Part shown: piece after piece, positions 44,895 to 58,100 of the stretch
Layout: the number at the start of each line of letters is the position of its first letter
How positions within the stretch are numbered: position 1 is the stretch's first letter
Assembly: GCA_030704615.1 (NCBI GenBank)
Contig: CM060733.1
Span: forward strand, 32,364,001-32,428,000
Length of the DNA stretch: 64,000 nt
Reading direction: 5' to 3'
DNA from: Takakia lepidozioides
Taxonomy: Eukaryota > Streptophyta > Takakiopsida > Takakiales > Takakiaceae
Program-made: the position numbers and the translations under genes
The notes under the pieces: model-generated
The model's input: the letters and a program-made list of their open reading frames with translations, nothing else
Database searches by the model: none
Told to the model about the DNA's origin: nothing

Positions 44895-45323
44895 ACGGCG
44901 CTTTATAAGGCCAAGCATCCCACTGTAATCTGCACTGATGATCCTGGCATTTTCTCGACTAGCCTTTCTCGAGAATATGCTCTGGCTGCTGCTTGTGCTG
45001 GTAAGGATTCTTTTCCAGCAGAATGTAAGGCACAACTTCCTAATTGAGACTTAGAATGACAGACTCTATGTCTTTGAACTTCATCTGCAGGCTTTCCTTG
45101 TCATGACTACATTTGGATGCTTCATGGGCAGTCTATTGATCGGTCCATACATGCTTGGCTAGACCTGACACTTGAGGAGCTAATGAAGCTGGCGAGGGAA
45201 GCAATCAAGCATACCTTTGCCGAGCCAAAATTGAAGGATACCCTTGAGCAACTCTTCGATTCAGCTGAGCTTGCACTACAACTACCACTGGCAGTGGACT
45301 CTTCAGGTGTGGGAGAAGCCTAA
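44895..45323 (+). pseudogene. Adenosine/N6-methyl-AMP deaminase C-terminal fragment
   Basis: Exon ending at 45000 reads ALYKAKHPTVICTDDPGIFS then TSLSREYALAAAC, the STDDP-x-x-F-x-T-x-LxxEY block that carries the last metal/catalytic Asp pair of adenosine deaminase-like enzymes. It splices (GTAAGG / CTTGGCTAG) in phase to 45163-45323, DLTLEELMKLAREAIKHTFA ending in TAA. In plants the MAPDA enzyme converts N6-methyl-AMP to IMP. The N-terminal two thirds, including the HxH metal ligands, are not found upstream, so this is a partial copy. Confidence 0.65.
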
Positions 45324-47263
45324 GGGCACAGATCGCAACAATTTGATGATTTAGTGGTGCTCAAGGGTTAAGCACAACAACCAGTATTAGGTGGCAGTAT
45401 TGCCAGCATTCATTGAAGTAATTTACTTGGTCTCTAGAACCAGGTAGACATTTGCACTAGTAGCCACTTCGGCTGACAGTACATCAAAAGGCTGAGGAAG
45501 TGTTGGCAAGTTTATGTCAGAGAACACTGGTGGCACACATGGTGGCAGTATATGTTTCGTACATAAACATTTAAAGAGATTAATTGCTGAGAGGGCAACT
45601 CACAGAAAGAATGTCAATCACATTTGTACAGTACACAAACCATTCCCACCGCAGTGAAAGCTCAGTCCCAATTTTGCAAGGGAGACCACTGAGTTAAGGC
45701 GCAGAGTCTGGAAGGACTGAGGATTATTGACTTACATCAATAACCTACCAGGTTTACAATGAAAGCTGTGCCACAAAGATTGTTCCAATGTTGGCCTGCA
45801 AGATTGTAACTGTACACCCCAGTCAGCATGTGGTCAAAAGCAACTTCACCAACTCAGGCTGCAGCCCTCTCAAAGGTTCCATCCTTTGTCCAGGAAGCTA
45901 ACAATTGCAACAAGCGCTTGTTTCAATATACTCATTGGCTGCATTCAAGAAAATCTCCCAGCACCAAAGATCGACAGCAAGGACAGCTGAGAGGAGCAAG
46001 AGAGCGAGAGTTTGGTATCTGTTAAGCGGCCACCCCCACCCAGAGATCTCTGCCAGTGAATGCAAAAATGCGGACAGGTTCCCAGCTGGATTGAATTTGC
46101 GTGCCTTCATCAACCATGCTGTTCGCCAGCGACCAAATTGCTGACGAAGCCGACGGTCCACTGATGGTAGCCAAGAGGTCCAGTTAGATGTCCACTTAAA
46201 GACCAAGGGAGAATAAACTTAGCACTGTGAACTTCGGGAGCTGTACCCGATCCCCTTGGATCCATAGAGAGACACATATGGGACTGAACCAACATTCTGC
46301 CAACCATGGCACATCTGTAATAATCATCTGGATAAAAATCCTTTCTCATCTCTCTCTTGGGCACACCTGGACATTGGGCTAAACTTCAACTTAGTGAGTA
46401 GATTGCCTACCTCTGAACACTAAGCTGGGAAAAGGGAATCCATATGTCCAATATCTGGGCTTGAAGGTCAGGATAGTGACCACTTTCTGAGCAAGCACTG
46501 GTCTTTGAAAGCATAAAACAGGACTGGCAATGCACCCTCATTTTACTCATCATCCATCATCCACCATCCAAGCACTAGAGGAGGTGCACAGGTCTTACTC
46601 TGTAGTTATTTGCTTGGCCAGAAAGACCTTGAAAGCTCCTGCTAGATCCAGATCCAATAGCGCCTTCATCTCAGGCGATTTCTTGAGGGGTGAATGAGAT
46701 GGTGCACACACACCCTCAATCACAAACAGGCCCACTAAAGGCATGGGCATCACCCGGGAAATCCAGAACAGTTTTGCCCTCCATGGATCCAGGCCCGTAG
46801 GTGCCAGGGTGGCCCTTGTGATAGCTTTGATTGAAAATGCAGTTAGATCTCTCGCAAACGAGAAGAAAGTTTCCCCACGCTCACACTGCCATACAAACCA
46901 CAATGAAGAGATTCACTTACCCAACTGCAAAATAAATTGGCGTGAAGGTCGTAACAGACTGCCTTCAACCATGCTGAAACCATTTGCATTCGAAAGCAAT
47001 GTTTCTAGATATATCAGACACAAGGATGGATTCAAACGTCTTATGGATCCATTAAAAGAAAGCAAGCAACACTCCATATTGAAAATTTTGCAAAATGTGA
47101 AGAATATCTTGATGTGGTCTTTTGGTCTCAGTTTTTGAGAGAATGGAGCAAGCCTGGTTACTGTATACCTACTCAGACAGCCAACAGCAGAAAGCGTGGA
47201 GGCTGAGCTCGTTGCATTGCATTGTAGATGACATAACATGTTGATCCTGTACAGAAACTATTA
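45324..47263. other. Unresolved stretch within the inverted-repeat block
   Basis: Reverse-strand open stretches at 46903-46595 (TRATLAPTGLDPWRAKLFW), 46364-46110 (DFYPDDYYRCAMVGRMLVQ) and 46206-45898 have protein-like composition but were not matched to any family. They may be exons or pieces of further captured genes. Confidence 0.35.
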
Positions 47264-47697
47264 CTAGGCAAAAACAGTGGTTTTGTTGGTGCTGTATCGC
47301 AGAATGCATTCCTCACAGTAATACTTGATGGCCTTGGCTAGGCACTGCTTTTCGAGATTCTCAGATCTTGCTGCAAACACAGCTAGACTGTCCCTGTGAG
47401 TAATCCGATCCACCTGGCACGCACAAGCAAGAGACTAGTCAATAATCTTTTCGCATCCAGCTTATGTAAATAAGCATAAAAAGAAAGAAAACTAGGAATG
47501 TCTGAAGGGGGCCAAGTGAGCTATCCAACAACTACCCTTTGATTATAACTTTTGGAGATTATATTTTTTGGAGGAGATTATATTTTTGTAAGGAAGCCAG
47601 GGAAACCTACCATTTGCTCAATGATAGGACCATCGTCGAGTTCCTCAGTAACAAAATGGCTGGTGGCACCAATCAATTTCACCCCAGCTTGGTACAC
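47264..47697 (-). pseudogene. Formyltetrahydrofolate deformylase (PurU) C-terminal fragment
   Basis: Two exons with good splice sites: 47697-47611 reads [20 protein letters not shown] then DDGPIIEQM, the G-x-K-[LI]-I-G-A-T-x-H-[FY]-V-T-x-x-L-D-x-GPII block shared by 10-formyl-THF hydrolases; 47413-47264 reads VDRITHRDSLAVFAARSENL, EKQCLAKAIKYYCE and NKTTVFA then stop, matching the plant mitochondrial enzyme's end. It releases formate from 10-formyl-THF in photorespiration-linked folate cycling. Upstream exons with the ACT and formyltransferase core were not recognised in the window. Confidence 0.65.
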
Positions 47698-48011
47698 CTG
47701 CAATGTAGCATAGTCATGGTAACTTCATTTAACTTGTCGCTCACAAGCTCATTAGATTGGAAACCTGCTCTATAACAGATCTTTGCAACCCAATTGGTGC
47801 AGAATAGCTTTTCTGCCTAAGCTCATTTGTCTGCTATGGGCTTTCAAAGGAGGCGCATATGTACTACGAGGCCATACAAGGTGCACAAATTCCAAAAGTG
47901 GAACTTTGAAGAAAGTTCTAGTTCGGCTCAATTTCCACAAATTCACAATTCAGATCCAGTCATGGAACTCCAATCTCAAAACAGGTAAGGACACTAGACA
48001 GTTAAGATGCT

Positions 48012-48269
48012 GACCAACTCTGGCTTAGATGGCCTTGCCGGAGCGTCAGGTGCCTCTGCAACTCCAAGTGACAGCTCTCCATTGGACAAAAGCCGGAAGG
48101 CATGGTGGGTGAAAACACCTTTCTCAACAGGATCCGCTGTACAAAGCACGACCTTTCCCCACTCTGCTAATGAGGACAAATCTCTCCCAGAAAATTTTAT
48201 TTCCTCCTCCTCCAAGCTTGACAGCTTCATCCCAAAGGAATTGAGGTTTCTTGAGGGAGCCACTGCCAC
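48012..48269 (-). pseudogene. DUF455-like protein N-terminal fragment
   Basis: The reverse-strand frame reads FSGRDLSSLAEWGKVVLCTA, DPVEKGVFTHHAFRLLSNGE, then EAPDAPARPSKPELV, resembling the start of plant DUF455 (ferritin-like fold) proteins with ADPxEK and a Pro-Ala-Arg-Pro stretch. Possible donor after PELV (GTCAGC). No further exons recognised. Family call is tentative. Confidence 0.35.
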
Positions 48270-48646
48270 TCCGTCGACGCCAGATTATACAGATGCACCG
48301 GAACCTGAAGAAAAGTTACTGCCTTCATCCAGCCGCCTCGATTGTTGAACCAATTGTTCTCCCGTACTCCATGCGCCATGTTTGAAGACCTGCCCACTCA
48401 CGAGCTGTGGAGAATGCTCGCAATTCTACTCGGCCAACACTAAAGAAACCTCTTGCACACAAGCATTGGACACACACACAAAGCCCCAGACATTGAAATT
48501 GCACCAGGCATGACAGCAATCCACGCTTCAAATCTTGTGGCCTGGGATAGAGAATATTTTGGAGAATTTTAGAGTCTTAAGCCCGGGATTTTAGAATCTT
48601 GTACCGGGATTTTGGAATATTTACTAGTATGGCCTTTTTGGGCTTC

Positions 48647-49144
48647 CGTAGCGGGTAAAAGGAGTAGGTGTCTGTAGAGAAGCGACGGCGCAGGTTCCAG
48701 GCTGCTGTCCTGGCGTGTGCGTGTTGGAGACCTTGGATCCATGGAGACTCTGAGCCTTGGGGTGTTTCAGCGATCCTGCTTCGGATGTGGCGTATCTGAC
48801 CTGCGTTCGATTTGGGTTCGAATGCCTTCAACTGTGCGTTTTGCAAGAAGTCAGCAATTTGGGTAGCTTGGATCCGCAGGAAATATCGGTTGCTGGCGCA
48901 ACAACGAGGGAGACCGGGAGAAGAAGTGAGCACACGATCAGTGCTGTGTTGGTCACGAATTATACTCCTGTAGTCGGGGAACCGAAGATCTGATAGGCAT
49001 AGCGACAGAGGAGTTTCAGAACTCTCCGGGTTTGCGGCAGAGGAGAGGACGCTCGTGTCGGATCTTGTGTCTTTATTCTTTGGCGAGTAGGTTGTGAATT
49101 CAGGTGACAGAGGATAGTTTCGAGGGTGCTTAAAGGTAGGGATC
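48647..49144 (+). promoter_or_regulatory. Upstream region and leader of the RGLG gene
   Basis: The 500 bases between the inverted repeat and the RGLG start carry no recognisable coding exon and presumably hold promoter and 5' UTR. No TATA box stands out. Confidence 0.4.
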
Positions 49145-52100
49145 ATGGGAAGCAGCCAGTCCCGTAACGACTACTCGCAGCGTAGTTACTCGCATTCTTC
49201 AGCACCGGCAAGCAGTCAATCTTTGCCAAGGCAGCCGGCTTACCATGAACCGAGGCCGACGAGGCCCACGCTCGGGAGAAGGTTGTCCAGAAAATATTCG
49301 CATATCAGCGACCAATTTACCAGTGTCGAGCAGGTCTGCTTGGATCAACCTTGCAAAAATATCGCGACATGGGTTTTTATATATATAGATTGTTAACATT
49401 GAGACGGGTAGGCAATCTGGTATAATGCAAAGCAGTAAGTGGTTCAAACATATTGTTGGGTTATATTTTTTCAGTAGAGACATCTGTGGTAAGGGAGCTC
49501 ACCTGTTTGAGAAAACTAGGTCTAAGAGAGGGGGAAGTGGGCTGGTGGAGGGAATAGATAGGATTTCAGTGCAGCAATAGCCTCTGCTTATTTGGGTTCT
49601 GACATATCCAATGATTTATGATCACAGGTGCAGCAAGCACTCAGTCAATCAGGTCTGGAGTCGTCAAATCTGATTGTGGGCATTGATTTCACCAAAAGCA
49701 ATGAGTGGACAGGTTTGGTCATCACTCCAATTTCATCAAAATACAGATGTTGATAAAAATACGTGTAGACTGAATTTACTGTATGTCTTCAACATTGGGC
49801 CTCTGGGTACCAAGCGGTTCTGCTAAGATGTCGAGTTGCTGAGAGCACTGTGATTCTGGAAGGGTCACATTTTGTCCACAATATTGGATGCCGTCGTTTT
49901 ATTGACAGTAGTTCTCAAGCATTAACTCTGGTTATAATATGTTGATTTTTCCCAGTTGCTGTGTAAGCTGGTCAAGTGGTTTATAGCTGTTGAGAAGGTA
50001 TACAACAGGGTTGGATAACTTTGAGGTGGAAATTGTGCAGGGCTGGCACATTTGCACCTTAATTTGAATTATTGCTGCCCTGTGGTTGAGATTTGCAGGA
50101 AAACATTCATTTAATAGGCGTTGCTTGCATTCCATTGGCAATGAGCTCAACCCCTATGAACAAGCTATCTCTATCATTGGCCAAACCTTGTCTCCCTTCG
50201 ACGAGGATAACTTGATCCCTTGTTTCGGCTTCGGAGATGGTGAGTTTTTATACCAATATGCCTTGTATTCTGGACTGTCTTCCCGATGGAGCATCTGCCT
50301 GCTTATTGTTGCATTGGCAATTAAAGAGGACAGAACACCACAGCAGCTGTCCTGCTAAGTCCCAACGCAGTCCTGTTGCCCTGCAGCATTACTGTTGTCT
50401 GGCTTTTCTTGAGTGCTTGCTGATGAGTTAAGGTGGCTAGCAAGGGTTGTTCACATGATAGCAGAAAAACAACCACATGACCACGGTACTTGCCGTTGCA
50501 GGCTGCCGTGCACGGCTGCTTGGAACGTCCATTCAGTGGAGGCTCATGTCCGTCAGCACTGGCAAGCTGGTGGTTGACTATACAGATCATGACCAGTCAT
50601 TAGGGATCTTTGTGAGTGTACTCATGTTAAGTGCACTATGCCTGAGCTTTTGTGATGGCAACTGATCCTTCTAAAGTATATGTTTGGCGATTGCAGTTAT
50701 GATTACCTGATCCGTCACAAGGCAAACTTAAGCATATGTACATACATATTCTCCTATTTTTCCCTGTAGATATGATGGATTTCAGTTGTTAATGATTTTT
50801 ATGTGTGGTTGAATACAGCCTCGACCCATGATCAAAATGTCTTCAGCTTCTTTCCAGACAACAGGCCTTGTGCGGGCTTTGAAGAGGCCCTGAAACGCTA
50901 CAAAACGATTGTTCCACATTTGCGCCTTGCTGGTTCGCTCTAGCTCTTTGCATGAGTTGTTCTTGAGTAATACAAGTTTTACTGTATACAAGTTCCTGTG
51001 TTATAGCTGCACCAGATGCAGATGCAGGATTCCAAGTCATGCAGTACACGAGATTTCTCTTTTTGTACTTCTGGATCATTTACATATGAGAGAGAGAGAC
51101 CTTAAGTTAACATCTGCTTCTCCAGATATTTGTGCTATTTTAACTCCAGTTGAAAGTATCTAAAGTGTACTATGGTCAAAGGGATACATCGGTCCTTGGT
51201 TGCTGGTATCTATAGCATTTGCTGCTCTGATTGTGATGTTGGTTGGAATTGAAATGAACATTGAAGTTCAGCTTATAGAAATTGGCTATAAGGCTACAAT
51301 CGTTGACTCCATTCGGTGTATTGCATGTATGGGTGCATGACAGGGCCAACATCCTTTGTGCCAATCATTGAGGCAGCTATAGATATTGTGGAGCGGACAG
51401 GAGGGCAGTATCACGTTCTTATCATCATTGCAGATGGCCAGGTATTACTTAGTTACAATGGTGTGATTCAATGTCTGAGCTGGGTTCATTTTTCTCGAGA
51501 TTGTTCTGTCTTGGTCCTCTCTAAACTCTGCGCTTCTCTTTTTGAATTGATATATTGGCCAGAGTCTGTTTCTACTCTTGAAGGCTGCAAAGTCCGCCAG
51601 GCTGAAATCCCTTTATATTGTGCAATCTTGTGAGGTAGTCTGGAGTTTTTGCTTAGGTTGTTTATTTCTCTGGAGGGGTGGTTTTAGGTGACGAGGAGCA
51701 TTGACACTGAGAGTGGACGCCTTAGTCCACAGGAACAATCAACTATTGATGCCATTGTGACTGCCAGGTAATGCTGGTCATGGGGCTCATCACTTAATTC
51801 TCAGATCAGACAACAAGTTAGGGTTTTATGTCCTTGCGATGATACAGAGAACAAGTTATGTCATTGTGGTGCTTGGTATCTATGCTTTCTGCTCATCTTT
51901 GTGATGTGAATGCAGTGAATATCCACTATCAATTGTGCTTGTGGGAGTTGGTGATGGTCCTTGGGACATGATGCGGCAATTTGACGATAATATACCGGCT
52001 CGCAGCTTTGACAATTTTCAGGTGTCTGCCCCTGCCATTTGTTTGTTTAGAGGAGTTGTGTTCTGCTAGAAGGTTGTAATGTGACTTTTTTGGGATAAAC

Positions 52101-55100
52101 AATTGGTTCGGTCTTTCCAGATTTCCTCTAGAAAGCCCTTCACACAAGCATCAATCTGCTGCATGTTAGCTGCCCAGCATGTAGACCCCAACAGGCCCAG
52201 GGCTTTAGGCTCAGCCTCAAGACTTTCAAGCTGGTAAACAGAGGTGGAGGGACTATGTTCTCGATGGTCCTGAAGAGGGTAGCTTGCAATGAGAATACCC
52301 CGGACATTGTATCAGAAAAGATCTTGTCTTCAGACCTCCTGCATATTGAGCATTGACGATCTCTCTTTCCTCTCTGCATCTGTTTATTGTTCAAAGGTAG
52401 ACTCCCCACCCTGAGTTTAAATTTCAGTCTAGTGCTGAAGGTAGGTAGGCCCTTCAGATCATCCTTAAAGGTCCTCACCCATGTCACACACTGGAAACAA
52501 GTTCAGGGAAGTCTTATGCCTAACTCTGTGAGAGATTGTACTCATAAGACGTTGTTTGCCGTAGCCTTGTGGCCATTGACCCCGCGCCCAGTTTGAGCGG
52601 GAACAAAAGGGACAGAACCTACCTCTGTCAGGGGCTGACATTGGTAGTAAGACTTACCTCCATATAAAGAATTAATCCGGGTTTTCCAGATATCCTCTAG
52701 AAATCCCTTCACACAAGCATCAATCTGCTGTGTGTGATTTGCCCAAAAACTAGGCCTCAGGAGGGCCTGTGCTTTGGCTCAGCCTCGAGACTTTCAAAGT
52801 TGGTAAACAGGGGTACAGGCACAATTCCCTTAATAGATTTGAAGAGAGCGTCTCTTTGGTGAGAGAACCCCGGACAGTGTATCAGAAAATGAATACTGTC
52901 TTCAGATTGCCCACACAACGGGCAATTGCACTCTCCCTTTCCTCTCTGCTTCTGTTTGCTGTTCAAAGGTAGGCTTCCTGCCCTGAGTTTAAATTTCAGT
53001 CTAGTGCCGAGAGTGGGTAGACCCTTGAGGTCATCCAAGATGTCCTCCCCCATGTCACAGACTGGAAACAAGTTCAGGGAAGTTTTCTGCCTAACTTCAT
53101 TTTCATCAGACAATCTCATGGCAACAGACATGGCTGAGGACACTACAGCCTCTAAGTCAGATTTATCCAGCAGGGTCAAGACTTGCGGATCCAGGTCCAG
53201 GTCCTTGAGGATCTCTTCTACTCTCTTCTGCCAGGACTTAGCCTGTTTGACAGGGCGGTCCTGTTTCCAAGATATAGAGTCGATTAACTTAGGATATCTG
53301 GTGCTGGGCATATGTTGCAGCTGACCCCACCATCTGACCTTGAATTCATCTCGTCGGGAGCTTAAGGACGGAATGCCAAACTCACCCCGAACAGCCACAT
53401 TGGCTGTTTTGGAGCATGCTGACATACACTCCTTAAGCACCCCCACTTGAATGGATTCTAGAGACTTAGCCTGGTTGGAGTTATCAACCCATATAGCAGA
53501 TCCGTACTCCAAGGCAGGTCTAATAATGCGACAAAGCATGGTTTTCTTAACCTCAGAGTTGACCCCTCTGCAGTGGAAAAATTTAGTGAGCCCCAGAGCT
53601 TTGCCCTTGCCAGTTTGAACAACTTTCCGGATATGTGCATCCCAATTACAATTGGAGGAGAACTCAACGCCCAGGTAAGTGTAGGAAGGGAGGACCGGGA
53701 TCTCTTGGCTACCCCACTGCCACTTAAGATCACTTCCTCCCTCTCCTCTGACGTTGAATGCTACCACTGCACATTTGCTGACATTAGCCTCTAGCCCCCA
53801 AAGATCAAAGTATCTCCTCGCGCAATCAATTAACTCCTGGAGATTGGTTGGAGTCTCCCCTATGCCTGCGAAGTCATCCGCAAACATAAGGGCTGGTATG
53901 GTGGTATCACCCACCCTTAACCCAAATCCCTCACTTTCCACATCCTCGAGGATCAACCTCGAGATCAACCTCGAGACGAGTACTTATAACTCTGCAGAAT
54001 GTCTTGCCAACAGCATTGAGGAGCGTGATGCCACGGTAGTTCCCCGGTTCTTCTCTGTCACCCTTCTTGTATAGATTGACAATGACCCCCTGTCGCCAGC
54101 GAAAGGGGATCATTTCAGTCTTCCAGATAAGGTTAAAGAGGAGAACTAGGGCCTCTATCATGGGATCGCCACCGTGCTTGATAAGCTCGTTGACAATACC
54201 ATCAGGTCCACCAGCTTTATATCCATTTAAATGTTCAATTGCTTCCACAATCTCAGAAGAACTAATGGGAGCATTATTAGCCATTGAAATATACTCCAGT
54301 TCATCAGGGCTGTTTTGAATCATAGGAACAGTTTTTCCAAGTGTGTCCCTCCATTCAGCAGAAGACCCCTCACTGTTAGACCTAGAAGTTCTGCCAAGGA
54401 TACTGTAGTGAGTTTCAAAGGTTTTGACAATGTCAACCGATGAAGTCACCACTGCACCTTTAGTAGTCTTCAGCGCTTGTACTTGCTGACCGTTTTTCGG
54501 CTTGTACAAACGTTGAAGGGCCAACCAGAATTTCTTGTCATTACCACCATGGTGGTTTGAGTTTATTTCACTGTATAACTTGTCCCAGTATAATTTCTTC
54601 TGAGACCTAACAAGCTGATTGATATCTTTACGGAGCTGGTAGTACCTCGCCCACAATTCTCTGTTAGTTGCCAAATTGCAGCACTCTTTATAGAGGGCTC
54701 GTCTCTCAGCTATCTTGAGTTTAATCTCATTAGTCCACCAATTAACTGCTCTACCGCAGACAATTAGTTTCCTCCCAATGATCTTGTCAGCCACGGAGGA
54801 AACGAAACTCTCCCAAGAGTCCACTGCTCTTTCGACTTCATTTCTTGCGTTAACAGAGCGTGACTGAAGTTCTTGGAGCGATTGAACAAAATGAGGGAGA
54901 GCCTCTTGCAAGGCCTGGACGTACTCAGCCTTGACCTCCTCATTGTGGAATTTTTCTATGCGCCACTTCTGAATCGAATGTTTCACAGATCTCTTGGTGG
55001 TGGGAAAACACCTTTTGATCTCAGTCCAAACCAGGAAGTGGTCAGAGGTACCAATATCAGTTCTGTCGATCAACACATTGGCACACTGGGGGAACAAAAT

Positions 55101-58100
55101 TTTGTCCATTATGATATAGTCCACAATGGAACATTCCCCAGTTTGGGATTTCTCACGAGTCCACTGCACTTGGTCACCTCTTGTCCTGTTATTCAAGGTC
55201 AAAAGCTGAAGCTCTTCTAGACAGTTAATTAACCGTCTGCCATTAGAATTCAGCTCGTCCTCACCAAAAGGTCCAATGATATCGTCCTGATGGATCCCTT
55301 TGCCCACCCGGGCATTGAAGTCCCCCAATAGTACCACCTGACCTTTGGCAAGGAACGAAGCACAGTCCAGCTTTACATTTTCGAAGGCCTTGTCTGCGTG
55401 AGCACTAAGGGTCCCCTCTGTGGGCATGTAAACACAACCAACAAAGAGGTCCTTTGTACTCATGCCGCCCTTCAAATTCAGTTTTAGCCAGATACTATGC
55501 TCGTACCTCAAACCCTTGTTGATAATTTCACAATTGTCAAACAAGAAAGCACGGACAAAGAATCCGACCCCTTTTGGACCACGTTTGGCAGAGGCTGCCT
55601 TGAGAGTACACATCTTACCTGCCCATTTATAACCAATGACATCTCCAACCAGTTTATCCGACGTTTCCCATGTTTCTTGCCCAGCACAGATATGAATATC
55701 ATTAGTCCGAAGAACTTGTCCCACTTCAAGTTGTTTCCTTTGGTTGGTCAACCCTGAGAAGTTGAAAGTGGCCAGCCGCAAGCCAGCCCTTTGCGTGTGA
55801 ATTGTTTGTCGTCTAGGTAGCTTGTGATTGCTCCTGGACGGCCAACCGTTCTGCAAAGGGGGGACAGTTACCCCATGTGTAGATTTTGCTCGTCTTGTGT
55901 AAACTTTGAGAATTGGTAAACCATTCAGGGTACCAAATCTTTCAGTTACATGAGAGAGAGAGAGAGAGGGAATGTACTCATAAGACTCTGTTTGCTGTAG
56001 CCTAGTGGCCATAGACCCTGTTTGTGTGTTAGAGAGAGAGTGGTTACTTTCATTTACCTCAATGAGTTCAAAATAATAACAACACCCACACAGGAGTAGG
56101 ATGAGCAGACAATACCATAAGAGATATTAAGTACAAGCATTCCTTAATAAGAGATTCTAACCCCTGGAAAATGTGAAGGTGGGGGGAGGGTCAAGAATAT
56201 GTGAGCTGATTTGGATCATTTTGGTGGGCACAGTTTGTAGATTTCTCTCAGATAATGGCAAGAAACATGCCTGAACAGCAGAAGGAGGCTCTCTTCGCTT
56301 TGTCAGCACTTATGGAGATCCCTCAGCAGTACAAGGCAACCTTAGAGTTCGGCATGTTGGGGTATGTCTCCAAGTCAATCTGTGAAAGGCTCAGAGCCCA
56401 ACCCCAACAGGGGTCGGTATCTGCAAGGGGAAGTCGGTCTTGTTTACGCTACCTTCCACCGGAGTCTTTTCTCTCTTCTGAATAGCTTCCTTTGATGTTT
56501 GTTGGCCTGGTTAGCTGTTTGGAGATTACTTTTGATCGGTAGTTTTAAACGACAGTTGACACTCAGATTGGAAGTTGGTTTGCCTATTTATGTTGTAGAG
56601 ACCTGACTCCCTTTCCTATTCAGACCGTGGGAGGAAGATGCGTCCCAAGTTGAGCTGCATGTCTTGTGTGCAAGTGTGACCTACAGTCCTCTTGTATAAA
56701 GTGCTTTGATGCTCACTTGTCTAGTGGGGATTTGGTGTCACTTTCGTCTACAGTATTTTGCAGTTAGTATCAATTAGAAATAGGTTTTGGAAAGGAGAAC
56801 ATGAAGGACATGACCATAGATTGACTTGATAATGACTTGCATCTGGCTTGATCTGATAGTGCACATTAAACGTAGCTGAGTTTTTCTTTTCTGACAAGCC
56901 TGTAGAGAAGGCTATTAGAGTAGCTATATGATGGGTTGTGAACTTGAAATTGAGTTTGCTTCTACTTGCGGTATTGTTGCTTAGTATGGCAATGGATAGA
57001 TCATGCTGGTTGGAATTAACACAGTAGTACTTTGATGTGTTGCAAGAACACAAGGGCGTTCGAAAAGGTTGGTTAGGATAGTGTTTGTTCAATTGCGATC
57101 GTTGTGGTTGACATTATGGTAACTGGCAGGCGACAGACTGGACGAGCACCATGCAATAACCCACTTCCACCACCACCAGGTGTAATGCAAGCAGACGCTG
57201 CCACTTGTGGCTATCCACAGACCTCTAACTATGGGGCTCAAACCATGCATAATATGAATTATAGACACCAAAGCACTCCAGTGCAGGATTTCAGTAAGCC
57301 TGCTCCCTATCCTCGCCAGTTTCCATCAAACCCGCCCAGTTATGGTGGATATGGTGGGTATGGTGCTTATCCATCTGCACCACCATCTGCTCCAATTCCT
57401 CCAGCATTTGAGGACAAACAGATTCCAAAACAAGAGGATGCAGAACACCAGGTGAGATCCACCTCCACTTGATGCGCTGTGTTGTGGTCAATCTTGTAGT
57501 TCCGTCTTTGGCTTAGTCAAGTCTGAATTCGTTTGTGGGTTTTTAATAATGGATGTGGTACAGTATGGACAGATTGTGTGTATTCTGAAGACAAGTCCAG
57601 TGAAATGAGGCTGACAGTGTTCAATTTTTAGAATTTTCGTTCATTGCTGGAAGTTCTTCAACCATTTGGTGCAAGGAAGACTTCTATTTGCAGTTGTGCG
57701 AATTTGTGCACTTAGTTTTTAAATGAATGCTGGTTTTGTTGATGTGGGCATTCATGTTGGGTGCTTTCTGTTGTGGTCCATACAGATGTGTCCAGTTTGT
57801 CTAACTGCGAGGAAGGACATGGCATTCAATTGTGGCCATCAGGTAACATGCACACCAAATTATTTTGCATGTATTCTTGGCACAGGTTGCCTCATTTCAG
57901 GGCGAGCACGACCTCTGTACAATTCTCTGGGAAATAAGTCTTTCTTTCATAGCTAACCTCTTCAATGAGGTGGTGCAACGGGGCTTTCCAACAGAGTGGA
58001 CAAAGAGCATCATCCACCCACTTTTTAAGAGCGGTGACAGGCTCGCACCGACAAACTATCGTACTATCATGGTGTCCTCATTACTTGCTAAACTGTTTGG

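Larger units (their letters stand above)
44048..48646. mobile_element. Inverted-repeat-bounded block of host gene fragments (Pack-type candidate)
   Basis: GAAGCCCAAAAAGGCC followed by ATACTAGTA at 44048-44072 recurs exactly inverted at 48622-48646 (25 bp), and the next ~70 bases inside each end share TCCCGGGAT, GGAATATT and GATTCTAAAA motifs in inverted order. Between them are partial copies of at least three unrelated genes on both strands: an adenosine/AMP deaminase C-terminus, a PurU C-terminus and a DUF455-like N-terminus. No transposase and no matching target duplication was found, so two separate MITEs in opposite orientation remain possible. Confidence 0.4.
52690..56045 (-). mobile_element. 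LINE-B, antisense in RGLG intron 7
   Basis: Endonuclease plus reverse transcriptase non-LTR element on the strand opposite to RGLG. Its 5' end is near 56045 and its 3' UTR ends near 52690 (TGTGTGAAGGGATTTCTAGA, GGATATCTGGAAAACC). It carries two long frames separated by an internal deletion with short repeats (ATCAACCTCGAG twice near 53950). Intron 7 is 4.2 kb almost entirely because of this element and the small derivative beside it. Confidence 0.85.

Noticed and set aside
46595-46903. Reverse-strand frame with protein-like composition
   Set aside because: Could not be linked to any family or to the neighbouring PurU or DUF455-like exons; left as unresolved.
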